In this document: piece by piece, positions 34,925 through 44,050 of the stretch | How the letters are laid out: the number at the start of each line of letters is the position of its first letter | Numbering within the stretch: position 1 is the stretch's first letter | From: JAJCYL01 sp040222875 | GTDB lineage: Bacteria; Bacteroidota; Bacteroidia; Cytophagales; Cyclobacteriaceae | Direction: 5' to 3' | Length of the DNA stretch: 64,000 bases | Assembly: GCA_040222875.1 (NCBI GenBank) | Contig: JAVKCG010000004.1 | Span: forward strand, 62,001 to 126,000 | Notes under the pieces: generated by a model | The model's database searches: none | What the model was told of the DNA's origin: nothing | Seen by the model: only the letters and a program-made list of their open reading frames with translations | Made by a program: the position numbers and the translations under genes

Positions 34925-37777
34925 TTATAGCTTACTGAAATTGTAGCTGATACCCAAGGATACCGATGAACCTTTTGTATAGCTATCTGATACAAACTCC
35001 TCATCACCAAAGTTCACAACCTGCTTGTATTCGGGGTTGAGGATATTATTCCATCTTGCCCTGATACTCCAACTCTCGTTCAGGTTCTTCTTAATAGTGT
35101 AGTTCAACTCTGGTCTTGGCTTCTCAAAAATATCAAGGAAGTCTGGCTGGATTTGCTTTAACCTTTCTCCAAATACATTGAAGTTTAGCGCAGTTGACCA
35201 ACCATTTTCTGGGTTATCATAAAGCAACGAGGCATTAATCACATATGGTGATTGATTGAACATATCCCGCTTACGGCTTGTACCTGGCTTGAAGTTATTC
35301 CTTACCTGATACTCGTTTTCACTTACACTCACCTCCGAGAAGATGTAGCTCAAATTAGTGTTGAACTTGAAATTTTGTAATGCAGGTGAAATAAAATCAA
35401 GTGACTTTCGCATTTCGACCTCAATCCCAGCAATCTTGCCGTCAGGCACATTGTTGTAAGTAAACTGCCTGTCATTTTCACCTGTTATTAGTGGAAATGT
35501 CAATTCGATTGGGTTTTGCAAACTCTTGTAGAATAAGCCAATCCCAAAATATTCACCAACTCTGGGATAAGTTTCAAACCTTAGGTCGAAATTATCAATT
35601 CTGGTGAGCTTCAAAGTATCGTTACCATTTATGATGTTATCACCCAGGAACCCAAAAGATGAAAATGGTGCAAACTCACGGAAAGTAGGCCTGGCCAATG
35701 TTTTAGAGTAAGAAGCCCTAATATTCGTTCCCTCTTGAAGTTCGTAAGTAAAGTTAACTGCAGGCAATAAGTTAGTCTGCTTGATTTTACCAGGGTTTCT
35801 TAGAGTATCAAAAGAAACAGTTTGTTGATCTGTTGACTCTACCCTAAGACCAATAGTGGTTTTCAACTTTTCTGTTACCGGGGTCTCGATCATACCGAAA
35901 CCAGCCCTGATAGTTTGCTCACCATCATAATTGTTTGGGAACAAACTTACTATCTCCAATGTGCTGCCAGATAAGTTGCCCTCACTGTCAAGGGCCAATC
36001 GATCATCTGAAAATATCGCATCGATATCACCATCGTAATTTCTGAACCTCAATCTGTAGTTATAACGATTCTCCCTAAATTCCCGGTCTTTATAGGTGTA
36101 TGCACCACCAAATTTAATTTTACCTTCTTTAACAGGGAAGATCTTGGCTGGTATACTCACAGAGAATTTATTGTCCCAGTTGGTTTCGTTCATATTCCTG
36201 AAAAACCTTGAGGGCCTGTCTCTGTTAGACATTTGATTACTGTTCTCTCGAACACTGAAATTGTCCCTTAAGAATCGTAAATCTGGTTGAGACATATTTG
36301 AGTAAGTATATGAGCTAAACCACTCGATGTTTATGTTTCCGAGGTTTGTCAACGTATGATCTCCTTTAAGTTGGGTATTGGTTACACCTCTTTCCATCCA
36401 GGAGGCCACTCTTGAAGTAGAGGTGTCATTGGGGCCTTCCTCAGTGATAAAATTGCCGTTGCCATTCCATGCACCTGTAAGTATTCTGGTCTCAGCTACA
36501 CCGCTTTGATTTCTCATGACATTGAGCCCAATTTTACTTGTATTGCTAAGCTTTAAAGTTGTGTTGATTAAAGCACCCCAGCTTACATCATCTATAGATT
36601 TGGTGTCATTATACTGAACAGCCTGATCATCCATCAAATTCGTTTGTCCACTGTTTATTCGTGACCAACGATTTACCTGACCGTTGTCATAGTGCTGGAA
36701 ATTTCTGTTGTAAGTCAATCCACCCACAATTCCCAATTGCTTGTTACCAACATTGAGTTGATCTCCGATTGAAAAGCTTAATGAATGATTTACCGGTACC
36801 GATTTAAACTCTGGTGTAAAATCATTTTCATCAAACGACTGTGTGAAGTACTCAATATCCCTATTGGTGCCAACACCTGTGGTTGGCGATGGATAATTAT
36901 TCGCAGGGAATAGTTTAACCACCTCAGGATGCTCCCTTACGCCGTTATCAAACCCTAACCAATCTGTATTGCTACTATTGGTTGTTAAAAACTGATTGTT
37001 AAATGATGACTGGAAGTTCGCACCGAATGAACCCGATGCTTGAATGGTAAACTCCTCAGGAAATTCCTTTGTAGTAATATCAACGAGACCTCCACTAAAA
37101 TCACCCGCTAAATCAGGTGTAAAGGTTTTGTAAACGATGATATTATCTATCAAATTACTAGGGAAAATGTCCATCTGGACTGCATTCTTGTTAGGATCCA
37201 AACTAGGTATATCAGCACCGTTGAGCACTGACTTGGAATACCTGTCGCCTAAGCCTCTAACATAAACGTATTTACCAGATTCGACTGTTACACCTACCAC
37301 TCTCTTAACGGCAGCAGCTGCATCATTGTCGCCATTTAGTTTAAACTGTTCAGATGAAATGGCATCAAGCACCCTAGGTGACTTTCTCTGAACTGTCAAC
37401 AAGGCGTTTTCGCTGTTTTTTATAATCTCAGCAGTTATCACCACTTCCTCCAGGCCAACTGTGCCAGTGCCAAGGCCTATATTAAACGTAACAAGGTCAT
37501 CAGCAACAACCTCTACCCCCTGGATAGATTTTGTTTCATATGAAACGAACGACACCTGGATATTGTAAGTACCTGGTTCCAAACCTGCTATAGTGGCGTT
37601 ACCATCAAAATCGGTGATTGAACCCTGGGTGGTACCCTCAATGACGACAGTAGCACCTAATAGCGGTTCACCAACTTCCTCATCAAAAACTGAAACTTTA
37701 ATTGAGCCAGTTTGACCAAAAACGGCCACCGCACTAAAAACGAAAAGGCTTAATAGTAAAAACCTGATTGAATTCAT
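34925..37777 (-). CDS. TonB-dependent receptor with carboxypeptidase-regulatory-like domain
   Basis: 950 residues from the ATG at 37777; an upstream start would add residues with no signal-peptide logic. Signal peptide to about residue 21 (VFGQ), a CarboxypepD_reg-like beta-sandwich (about 24-110, with GEPLLGATVVIEGTTQGSITDFDG), a plug with YVYVRGLGDRYSKSVLNGADIPS and a 22-strand barrel ending SKL. It lacks a SusD partner. Its upstream neighbour in the same direction is a beta-helix lipoprotein gene, separated by a terminator. It probably imports a metal complex or other small nutrient with TonB energy; substrate unknown. Confidence 0.92.
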   Translation of the reverse strand: MNSIRFLLLSLFVFSAVAVFGQTGSIKVSVFDEEVGEPLLGATVVIEGTTQGSITDFDGNATIAGLEPGTYNIQVSFVSYETKSIQGVEVVADDLVTFNIGLGTGTVGLEEVVITAEIIKNSENALLTVQRKSPRVLDAISSEQFKLNGDNDAAAAVKRVVGVTVESGKYVYVRGLGDRYSKSVLNGADIPSLDPNKNAVQMDIFPSNLIDNIIVYKTFTPDLAGDFSGGLVDITTKEFPEEFTIQASGSFGANFQSSFNNQFLTTNSSNTDWLGFDNGVREHPEVVKLFPANNYPSPTTGVGTNRDIEYFTQSFDENDFTPEFKSVPVNHSLSFSIGDQLNVGNKQLGIVGGLTYNRNFQHYDNGQVNRWSRINSGQTNLMDDQAVQYNDTKSIDDVSWGALINTTLKLSNTSKIGLNVMRNQSGVAETRILTGAWNGNGNFITEEGPNDTSTSRVASWMERGVTNTQLKGDHTLTNLGNINIEWFSSYTYSNMSQPDLRFLRDNFSVRENSNQMSNRDRPSRFFRNMNETNWDNKFSVSIPAKIFPVKEGKIKFGGAYTYKDREFRENRYNYRLRFRNYDGDIDAIFSDDRLALDSEGNLSGSTLEIVSLFPNNYDGEQTIRAGFGMIETPVTEKLKTTIGLRVESTDQQTVSFDTLRNPGKIKQTNLLPAVNFTYELQEGTNIRASYSKTLARPTFREFAPFSSFGFLGDNIINGNDTLKLTRIDNFDLRFETYPRVGEYFGIGLFYKSLQNPIELTFPLITGENDRQFTYNNVPDGKIAGIEVEMRKSLDFISPALQNFKFNTNLSYIFSEVSVSENEYQVRNNFKPGTSRKRDMFNQSPYVINASLLYDNPENGWSTALNFNVFGERLKQIQPDFLDIFEKPRPELNYTIKKNLNESWSIRARWNNILNPEYKQVVNFGDEEFVSDSYTKGSSVSLGISYNFSKL

Positions 37778-37805
37778 TTTAATAAGAGTTTTAGTAGATC
37801 GAGTA

Positions 37806-37833
37806 CAAAAGTAGAGAGGGCACATTGCTACAA
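37806..37833 (-). promoter_or_regulatory. Candidate promoter of the TonB-dependent receptor gene
   Basis: On the minus strand: TACTTTTG (37806-37813), a perfect TAnnTTTG -7 box, with a TTG (37831-37833) 17 bases further upstream as the -33 element. The ATG at 37777 is 28 bases downstream. Confidence 0.5.
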
Positions 37834-37933
37834 GATTTAGGCAATGTTATTTGTTTGTTAACAGAATAAAGTTTGCTTAACACACTGGAAATTTGCCTCA
37901 ACGAAATATTAATCAACCGAAGATCATAAGGTT

Positions 37934-37965
37934 AAAAAAAGCTCCCCTGATTAATGGGGAGCTTT
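37934..37965 (-). terminator. Terminator of the beta-helix lipoprotein gene
   Basis: Stem GCTCCCC/GGGGAGC (37941-37947 and 37956-37962) with a seven-T run on the minus strand. It separates the beta-helix lipoprotein gene (ending at 37989) from the TonB receptor gene that follows. Confidence 0.88.
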
Positions 37966-37988
37966 TAAAGTGATCTATTAAAACATTC

Positions 37989-39686
37989 TTATTGAATGAT
38001 AGAAGAAAGGAGCGACCATCCTTCAAAGAATGGCGTTCCGACAGGGTCTATTGCACCTATATATGCTGCGTCTTCAAGTGCTACATCTTTAGTGCTAACT
38101 GTAGCCAGAGCTGCTGATGTAACCTCCGCCACAGAAGGAGTAAACCTATCAATACCAGTTCCGAAACCTGGGTCTATCATGGTATTGTTAGCGGCAATGT
38201 AAGTCCCGAAATCTGCAGCATCGGCAGGGTCACCATTCACCGTTACTGTTCCTGCAAGGTCAGATGCTCCATTTACATCAAATATGATATTGTTAGTAAT
38301 TTCAATGGTTCCATCAACAAATAAGTCCCAGGATGCACTGGTCTTACTAGTTTCTTCAATGGTAATACCGGCATCATGACCAGCAATAATTGAGTTATAG
38401 ATGCTTCCACCAAAGTTATCCCTTAAGTGTAATGCCTGAGTCAATGAAGAGGCACCGGCATCAAACACCCAGGTAATATTCGCAAGTTTTGGAGTAGCAA
38501 AAGGTGTTCCTGTAGCTCCTTCGTCATCACCAGTTGCTCCGTCCATTTCTGCACCACTTGGGTCAGAGCTTTCAAGGTTATCACCTGAGTGCCACACAAT
38601 AGCATTCTGAATTGAACCATTGTATCCATTGTCAATATCTATTCCATCATCACCTGATAGCCCAATAACCATGTTTTTTACATCAACACTACCTCCGAAG
38701 AATTCAACACCGTCATCAAGGTTGGCGAATATTTCAATGTTTTCAATTGTTGTTCCTGAACCAACTGAACCAAGCGTTAGGCCATTGATTTCATTGTCAG
38801 AGCCAATTAAGCTGCCACCATGACGAATTGATACATACTTCAGGCTACCTGAGTTGTCAGCATCATCAAGTGGGTAGCTGGCGTCAGGGCCATGGGTGCC
38901 TCGAGATTCTGTTTCAGGTAACCCCTCGATTGCTAAAAGGTTGTTAGTAGAATTGGCGTTGTTTCCGGCATTACCAAGAATAATCAAACCACCCCAAAGA
39001 CCGTTGGCATCATCGGCAACAGAACCTGCTAGGTCATCGGCTAACCCAGTGAAAATGATTGGCTCCACTGCAGTTCCTTCGGCAACTAGCTGACCACCCC
39101 TTGCGATAATAAGTGCTGAGGCACTAGCTCCCTGACCAGGCTGACCTTTTATAACAGTACCGGGTTCGATAGTTAAAACCTGACCATCATTTACGAATAC
39201 GAATCCTCTGAGTACGTAAACATTGTCTTTTGTCCAGGTTGTGGTTCCAACGCCTTCAGCGCTATTAAATACCTCTACCTCAGTTGCAGCGGTCGTTCCA
39301 CCGGTCACATTTACTGTTGCACTCTGATTAGCAGATATTCCGTTTTCATCTATCACAGTTAGTGTTATAGTAACTCCACCGGCATCAGAACCGGGAGTAT
39401 AGCTAACCGTAACAGTACCAGTTGTAGCCCCAGCATCAGGCTCAGCTGAAACAGCCGCAGAACCATTTGAAGGTGATACTCCAACTGTTGATGAAGCATA
39501 TCCGCCAGCTACAATTACTGAAAAATCTATGTTTACGGCCGCTCCATCAGCTTCAGCATCGGTCGATCCTGAGGCAGTAATAATTGGGCCTGGCACCATA
39601 TCATCATCGTCATCATCATCACCTCCGCAAGAGGCTAGAAATAACATGGATGAGAACATCCAGAGTAGGGAAAGTAATTTTTTCAT
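37989..39686 (-). CDS. Poly-Asp surface lipoprotein with beta-helix domain
   Basis: 565 residues from the ATG at 39686. The signal peptide ends in a lipobox (FLASCGG), followed by seven Asp in a row, an Ig-like region (about 35-130) and a right-handed beta-helix starting near KDNVYVLRGFVFVNDGQVLTIEPGTVIKG. No catalytic motif or type IX sorting domain is visible. Asp-rich segments after the lipid anchor are a common surface-export mark in Bacteroidota. Its position next to a SusD-less TonB receptor suggests a substrate-capturing partner, but a terminator lies between the two genes. Function unknown. Confidence 0.8.
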   Translation of the reverse strand: MKKLLSLLWMFSSMLFLASCGGDDDDDDDMVPGPIITASGSTDAEADGAAVNIDFSVIVAGGYASSTVGVSPSNGSAAVSAEPDAGATTGTVTVSYTPGSDAGGVTITLTVIDENGISANQSATVNVTGGTTAATEVEVFNSAEGVGTTTWTKDNVYVLRGFVFVNDGQVLTIEPGTVIKGQPGQGASASALIIARGGQLVAEGTAVEPIIFTGLADDLAGSVADDANGLWGGLIILGNAGNNANSTNNLLAIEGLPETESRGTHGPDASYPLDDADNSGSLKYVSIRHGGSLIGSDNEINGLTLGSVGSGTTIENIEIFANLDDGVEFFGGSVDVKNMVIGLSGDDGIDIDNGYNGSIQNAIVWHSGDNLESSDPSGAEMDGATGDDEGATGTPFATPKLANITWVFDAGASSLTQALHLRDNFGGSIYNSIIAGHDAGITIEETSKTSASWDLFVDGTIEITNNIIFDVNGASDLAGTVTVNGDPADAADFGTYIAANNTMIDPGFGTGIDRFTPSVAEVTSAALATVSTKDVALEDAAYIGAIDPVGTPFFEGWSLLSSIIQ

Positions 39687-39888
39687 CTCGAAAAGCATTT
39701 TTTTGTTTTACAATTTCAGTTTGTACCACAAAATTGATTTTCAAGTGTTAAGTAGTGAGGAAAGCGCTGTTAGCTTATTGTTAAAGAAATTAAGAATAGT
39801 TTTTATGAGTATTATGAAAGTTATCGCAATGTTAAGATGAACCGTGTATTGATTCATATTTTAGCATAAGCTCCGGCTACAAAAATCA

Positions 39889-40947
39889 ATGAAAACCTTA
39901 AAAAAAATCTCACTAATAGTTGGAAGCTTACTCCTGGCCTTTGTGTTGTTTGTCTTATATATTTTTAGTTCCACTGGCTACTTCAGGGAGATAATACCTA
40001 ACCAGTCCGGCGGGATTTTACAGCAGATTGAGCTGCCGGGTGCCGAAGACATCACCGTATCTTACACAGATCATTTTGCACTCATTTCTTCAGATGATAG
40101 GGCGGCAAGGAGAGATGGAAATCCACAGCAAGGCGGTCTGTATTATATCGATCTAAAAGAGGAGCCGTTCAAGCCAAAATTGATTTCTGAAGATTTTGAT
40201 TCACCATTTTATCCACACGGTATATCTACGCATAAAATCGACTCAGCACATTATAAGGTATGGGTTATCAATCATGTTAGGGAACAACACTCCATTGAAG
40301 TTTTTGAGCTTTTTGGTGACAGCCTGGTTTTTAGGGAAACCTTAAGGCGTGAACTGATGGTTAGTCCTAATGACGTGGTGGCGGTTTCTGAAAACCAGTT
40401 CTATTTTACAAACGACCATAAATACACCTCAGGTTTGGGTTTGTTTATTGAAAACTATGGTGGTTTGGCCATCAGCAATGTAATTTATTTTGATGGTGCC
40501 GATTACAGGGAAGTGGCTGATGGCATCGCCTATGCCAACGGCATCAACTGGGATCCAAACCGCAAGCTGCTGTTTGTGGCATCACCAAGGGATTTTATGG
40601 TTAAGGTCTATAAAATCGCTTCCGATGGTGAGCTCATTTTTGAGGCCAATATTGACGCCAAAACTGGTATAGATAATCTGGAGCTGGATCAGCAAGGAAA
40701 CATCTGGTCAGGTGCGCACCCTAACTTGTTGGCTTTCACCTCTTACGCGGCAGGCAAAAATCCGATTGCACCCTCTGAAGTTGTAAAGATTACCTACACC
40801 GATAAGGACAATTACCTTGTGGAATCAGTTTATGTGAATGACGGTGGTGACATCTCGGCTAGTTCTGTCGCCGTTCCTTATCAAGATAAACTGCTGATAG
40901 GTAATGTAATGGATGAAGGGTTCCTGGTTATCAAGATCAATCAGTAA
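39889..40947 (+). CDS. Paraoxonase/arylesterase-like beta-propeller protein
   Basis: 352 residues. A membrane anchor or signal (about 7-27) precedes a six-bladed propeller of the SMP-30/paraoxonase group. Calcium and catalytic positions of serum paraoxonase can be matched: Glu53-Asp54 (GAEDITV), His110 (YPHGIS), His129 or His134, Asn161 (SPNDVVAV), Asn220 (ANGIN) and Asp262-Asn263 (GIDNLELD). Such proteins hydrolyse lactones and aryl esters; quorum-signal lactonase activity is possible but not shown. It stands alone, convergent with the small lipoprotein gene that ends at the next base. Confidence 0.85.
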   Translation: MKTLKKISLIVGSLLLAFVLFVLYIFSSTGYFREIIPNQSGGILQQIELPGAEDITVSYTDHFALISSDDRAARRDGNPQQGGLYYIDLKEEPFKPKLISEDFDSPFYPHGISTHKIDSAHYKVWVINHVREQHSIEVFELFGDSLVFRETLRRELMVSPNDVVAVSENQFYFTNDHKYTSGLGLFIENYGGLAISNVIYFDGADYREVADGIAYANGINWDPNRKLLFVASPRDFMVKVYKIASDGELIFEANIDAKTGIDNLELDQQGNIWSGAHPNLLAFTSYAAGKNPIAPSEVVKITYTDKDNYLVESVYVNDGGDISASSVAVPYQDKLLIGNVMDEGFLVIKINQ

Positions 40948-41316
40948 TCAAATTTTTCGATAGACCACAATGTAATCAGTTTCTGTGCTATCCAATTCAA
41001 AAACTGTGAGTCGCAATTGAAAAGTGTTTGATACTTCACTTGTTGGTGTCAACGTGATGATAAGGTCTTCCGGTGCATCGCATAATACACCAAATTGAAC
41101 CCCTGATCCGAGTTGATTCTGAATAAGGCAATCAGAATAATTCCGGTCCATTAAAACCGTAATTTCAGCGACTCCTTCAGCTTCAAAAACACTGGATGAC
41201 AAGTCGGCAATAGCAACCTGAAATTCAGCAATCTCTGGTTCTTTGTCATCACTATCGCTGCAAGATGATACCGATAAAATTATTGGGATCACGAGTAAAT
41301 AAAGTATTCGTTTCAT
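40948..41316 (-). CDS. Small lipoprotein of unknown function
   Basis: 122 residues. Signal peptide and lipobox (SVSSC, Cys19) followed by an acidic stretch (SDSDDKEPE) and a short beta-rich domain containing two further Cys. No family recognised. It is convergent, end to end without a gap, with the paraoxonase-like gene. Confidence 0.7.
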   Translation of the reverse strand: MKRILYLLVIPIILSVSSCSDSDDKEPEIAEFQVAIADLSSSVFEAEGVAEITVLMDRNYSDCLIQNQLGSGVQFGVLCDAPEDLIITLTPTSEVSNTFQLRLTVFELDSTETDYIVVYRKI

Positions 41317-41406
41317 TAAATAAATGTTTGGCTAAACATATAATGCCAAATGCAGGTAATGGAACAGATTAATTTCAGCGAGAGAAATCGTTAAAATGTG
41401 CTGAAG

Positions 41407-42576
41407 CTATTGAGCTAATTGAATCACTTCAGTTTGAGGATTTGCCCAATCATCTGCCTTCACCCAACGCCAGCACATAGTGCCTTCCATATGACCGACA
41501 GTCTGGATCCAGTTAGGATGCCCCGGGTCTTCATGAGCTACGATCACCTTCACGGAGCCGTCGTCTTCATATTTAGCGGTGTGGGCATTAATGTGAATTC
41601 GGTATTGGCGATAATCAAGGGATTCCATCCAATAGTTATTAAGCTGGAAATTCCAGTATTCACATTTTGGTGGTTTCGCTGTGATTACCAGGGCTTCGTC
41701 TTTCTCTAATTTCCAATAGCCATGATAGTAAGCAATTTGCGGGTCACCACCTGCATTCGTAGAAGTTTCCGGATCGAAGAGCGGCAGCTGATTGGGATAT
41801 TTTTTAAAGCCATTGGCCCATTTGGCAAAAAGCAAAGGTGCTCCGGCAACAAACAATCCGGCAGTATTGAGGCCTTCGTCAATCACCTGAGGCGAGACTG
41901 GCCTCGGCTGCACATCATCACCAATTCGTTCGATTTTCATTTCAGCCAACTCTTCTGTCTCGGCATCTAAAAATGTCTGTCGAACAATCAATAGCGAAGT
42001 ATCTGGCGTTGATTCAAGCCAGTTCTGGCCTTTCTTTTCCTGGCTAATGATTATTTCAAATGACCCATCAGTATTGATGTTCATGTCAGCCGCTTCCAGC
42101 ATTCCGGCTGGTTTCATGCCCTCACCCTTGCCATAGGTTCCCCGTTGAACAGCGAAACCGAGATAGTGAGCTGTTTTGCGATTTCCAGTAATCCGGTATT
42201 CATACTCACCGGATATCTGGGCATTTTGGTAATAATTGTCAGGGTTATCCGCTCCTAGCTTTACGGTTTCATGCACCATCCTCCGCAACACCGGATAAGC
42301 GGGATCTGCATACTCGATAAAAGCCTCCAAACCAGCCCTTGTCAACCTTGATAAGTACCTATAACCCTCCGCCTGACTAAAGCTGTCTTGTGGTGTTCCA
42401 TTAAAAACCAGGGCAGTTCCGGCAGCCTTCAGTGTATCACAAAACTCCTCCCATGATTTACCAGATACGACTCGTTGCTCATGGATGTCATTTTCGGTTT
42501 TGTTGTTGATTTTTAGCCAAAACCTGCGGAAAGACCTGTAACCACTTAAGAGGGAGAGGAATATTTTTTTGAGCAT
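41407..42576 (-). CDS. DUF1214 domain-containing protein
   Basis: 389 residues. The N-terminal part is helical (SWEEFCDTLKAAGTALVF) and the C-terminal part carries the DUF1214 core, seen in EALVITAKPPKCEYWNFQLNNYWMESLDYRQY and VAHEDPGHPNWIQTVGHMEGTMCWRW. Members of this family often pair with DUF1254 and are of unknown function; here no such partner is next door. The sequence starts MLKKIFLSLLSGYRSFRRFW, which is only weakly hydrophobic and gives no clear export signal. Confidence 0.82.
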   Translation of the reverse strand: MLKKIFLSLLSGYRSFRRFWLKINNKTENDIHEQRVVSGKSWEEFCDTLKAAGTALVFNGTPQDSFSQAEGYRYLSRLTRAGLEAFIEYADPAYPVLRRMVHETVKLGADNPDNYYQNAQISGEYEYRITGNRKTAHYLGFAVQRGTYGKGEGMKPAGMLEAADMNINTDGSFEIIISQEKKGQNWLESTPDTSLLIVRQTFLDAETEELAEMKIERIGDDVQPRPVSPQVIDEGLNTAGLFVAGAPLLFAKWANGFKKYPNQLPLFDPETSTNAGGDPQIAYYHGYWKLEKDEALVITAKPPKCEYWNFQLNNYWMESLDYRQYRIHINAHTAKYEDDGSVKVIVAHEDPGHPNWIQTVGHMEGTMCWRWVKADDWANPQTEVIQLAQ

Positions 42577-42870
42577 GAAGGGACTAAATCAAGTGGGAAT
42601 TTAGGTATTTGAGTGGGAAGGTTAAAATTGGAACTGTGCGAATTAGGAGCTACCTACATGAAAACATCCTAACTGATAACCTCATTAATTCATAGTATAT
42701 GTTTGGAGCGTAATATCATTTCTGTTCACATTCGATGAAGAATTCAATAATTAGTTCGAGGAAGTACCGAATAGAATTTCTTGGTTCTATCAACCTCTAC
42801 ATTCACTTTAAGCTGTCCTATATGAAATGAAGCAGTACTCATATGTTATTCGAGTTTCTAATCAGTTGAA
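42577..42870. other. Intergenic region, nothing recognised
   Basis: 294 bases. No open frame, repeat, hairpin or promoter-like element stands out. Confidence 0.5.
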
Positions 42871-43383
42871 TTAGTTAATCAAGAATAGTCTCAGGGGTTT
42901 GAATTCATTAGTAGAAATCCAAAATGAGTAAGCAGCAAATTGATGGAAACTTCCAGTGTAATATCCCTCAAATTTGTAAGATTTTTGAACTGAGAGTTGT
43001 TGATTTTTTGTCAAAAACATGAATTTACCTTGCAAGTATTCAAACTTGTTAGCCCATTCATCAAAGTGTTCATATAAATATTGAATTCGAGTTCGACATT
43101 TGTCCTGAGCCTCAAAATTTGGAAGCTTGCCTATCTTAAATTTATTCAGCAATTCGGCCAGTGTTAAATCGCTACTGCAGTAAATGAATTGCTCATGATG
43201 AGCTGGAAGAACTATGTTATCGAAATCCGACAGATCAATTTGAACTAAATCGACATTGAATGTTTTATTGTTGAAAATTTCAAGTCTGTCGTTAGCATTG
43301 CCATCATGTCGATCTGGCCACTCATTGTTTTTCCAAAGATCTCTGATCGGTTGTTGGTTGATATTAGGTTCAATGTACTCCAT
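42871..43383 (-). CDS. Hypothetical protein
   Basis: 170 residues with no recognised family, signal peptide or membrane segment. Asp, Asn and aromatic residues are frequent, and it begins MEYIEPNINQQPIRDLWKNNEWP. The upstream 126-base gap carries one copy of a diverged ~60-base repeat also found 500 bases away upstream of the DUF2200 gene. Possibly an accessory gene in this mobile-element-rich stretch. Confidence 0.55.
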   Translation of the reverse strand: MEYIEPNINQQPIRDLWKNNEWPDRHDGNANDRLEIFNNKTFNVDLVQIDLSDFDNIVLPAHHEQFIYCSSDLTLAELLNKFKIGKLPNFEAQDKCRTRIQYLYEHFDEWANKFEYLQGKFMFLTKNQQLSVQKSYKFEGYYTGSFHQFAAYSFWISTNEFKPLRLFLIN

Positions 43384-43438
43384 CCATTACGCTATAACAA
43401 TTAGGTACGCAGACATATTGTAAACATATTTCACTTAT

Positions 43439-43497
43439 AGAATCACCTAATCTAACAGATTTTTATCTGCTTAAAAGCAGGCAGAAACTAATGAAAG
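43439..43497. repeat. Diverged ~60-base repeat, copy A
   Basis: Shares ACCTAATCTAA, GATTTTT, TTAAAAGCA and a terminal ATGAAA with copy B at 43939-43997. It lies upstream of the 170-residue hypothetical gene. Confidence 0.5.
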
Positions 43498-43509
43498 AAA
43501 GAGTTTCTA

Positions 43510-43878
43510 TCATTTCCCCTCACGCAAAATTTTCTCCATTTTCCTGCCCTTTGCCAATTCATCTACTAGTTTGTCCAAGTATCTAACCTGTTGGGTTAAT
43601 GGATTATCAATTTCCTCGATTCGGTAGCCACATACAACTCCTGTAATTAGGTGGGCCATTGGGTTTAGTGTTGCCTTTTGAAAAAATGTTTCAAAAGTTG
43701 ATTTGTCATCAATAAATTTTTGCAATTGCTTTTCGTCAAAACTAGTTAACCATTCTATCACCTGATGGAGTTCGGCTTTTGTTCTGCCTTTGCTTTCAAC
43801 TTTCGTAACGTAATGGGGATAAACTGAGGCAAATGTCAATTTTGCCATTCGCTCATTGTGTTCTGCTGTCACCTTCAT
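43510..43878 (-). CDS. DUF2200 family protein
   Basis: 122 residues matching the DUF2200 pattern: FASVYPHYVTKVESKGRTKAELHQVIEWLT, then STFETFFQKA, HLITGVVCGYRIEEIDNPL and RYLDKLVDELAKGRKMEKILR. The family is widespread, small and soluble, and its function is unknown. It lies between the hypothetical gene and the first RAYT, on the same strand as both. Confidence 0.85.
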   Translation of the reverse strand: MKVTAEHNERMAKLTFASVYPHYVTKVESKGRTKAELHQVIEWLTSFDEKQLQKFIDDKSTFETFFQKATLNPMAHLITGVVCGYRIEEIDNPLTQQVRYLDKLVDELAKGRKMEKILREGK

Positions 43879-43938
43879 TTTTGTTCAGTGTTGTAAACAA
43901 TCTATACAGCGGACTTTTTAACCGCATGATTTAATCAT

Positions 43939-43998
43939 AGAACTACCTAATCTAAAGGATTTTTCATGTGATTAAAAGCATGGCCAGGCTGATGAAAA
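43939..43998. repeat. Diverged ~60-base repeat, copy B
   Basis: Second copy, exactly 500 bases from copy A, with shared blocks ACCTAATCTAA, GATTTTT and TTAAAAGCA. It lies between the DUF2200 start and the REP-1 hairpin. Confidence 0.5.
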
Positions 43999-44016
43999 TT
44001 AGCGCTGACTCTCACA

Positions 44017-44043
44017 GCCATTGTTGGTGTTGTCACCAACAAT
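44017..44043 (+). repeat. REP-1 hairpin downstream of RAYT-1
   Basis: On the plus strand: GCC followed by a perfect 10-bp stem ATTGTTGGTG/CACCAACAAT (44020-44029 and 44034-44043) with a TTGT loop. It is inverted relative to the two copies upstream of RAYT-1 and ends 7 bases from the transposase stop codon. Confidence 0.85.
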
Positions 44044-44050
44044 CAACCGC

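Noticed and set aside
37989..39686. Type IX secretion cargo
   Set aside because: A lipobox and poly-Asp segment are present but no C-terminal sorting domain can be seen.
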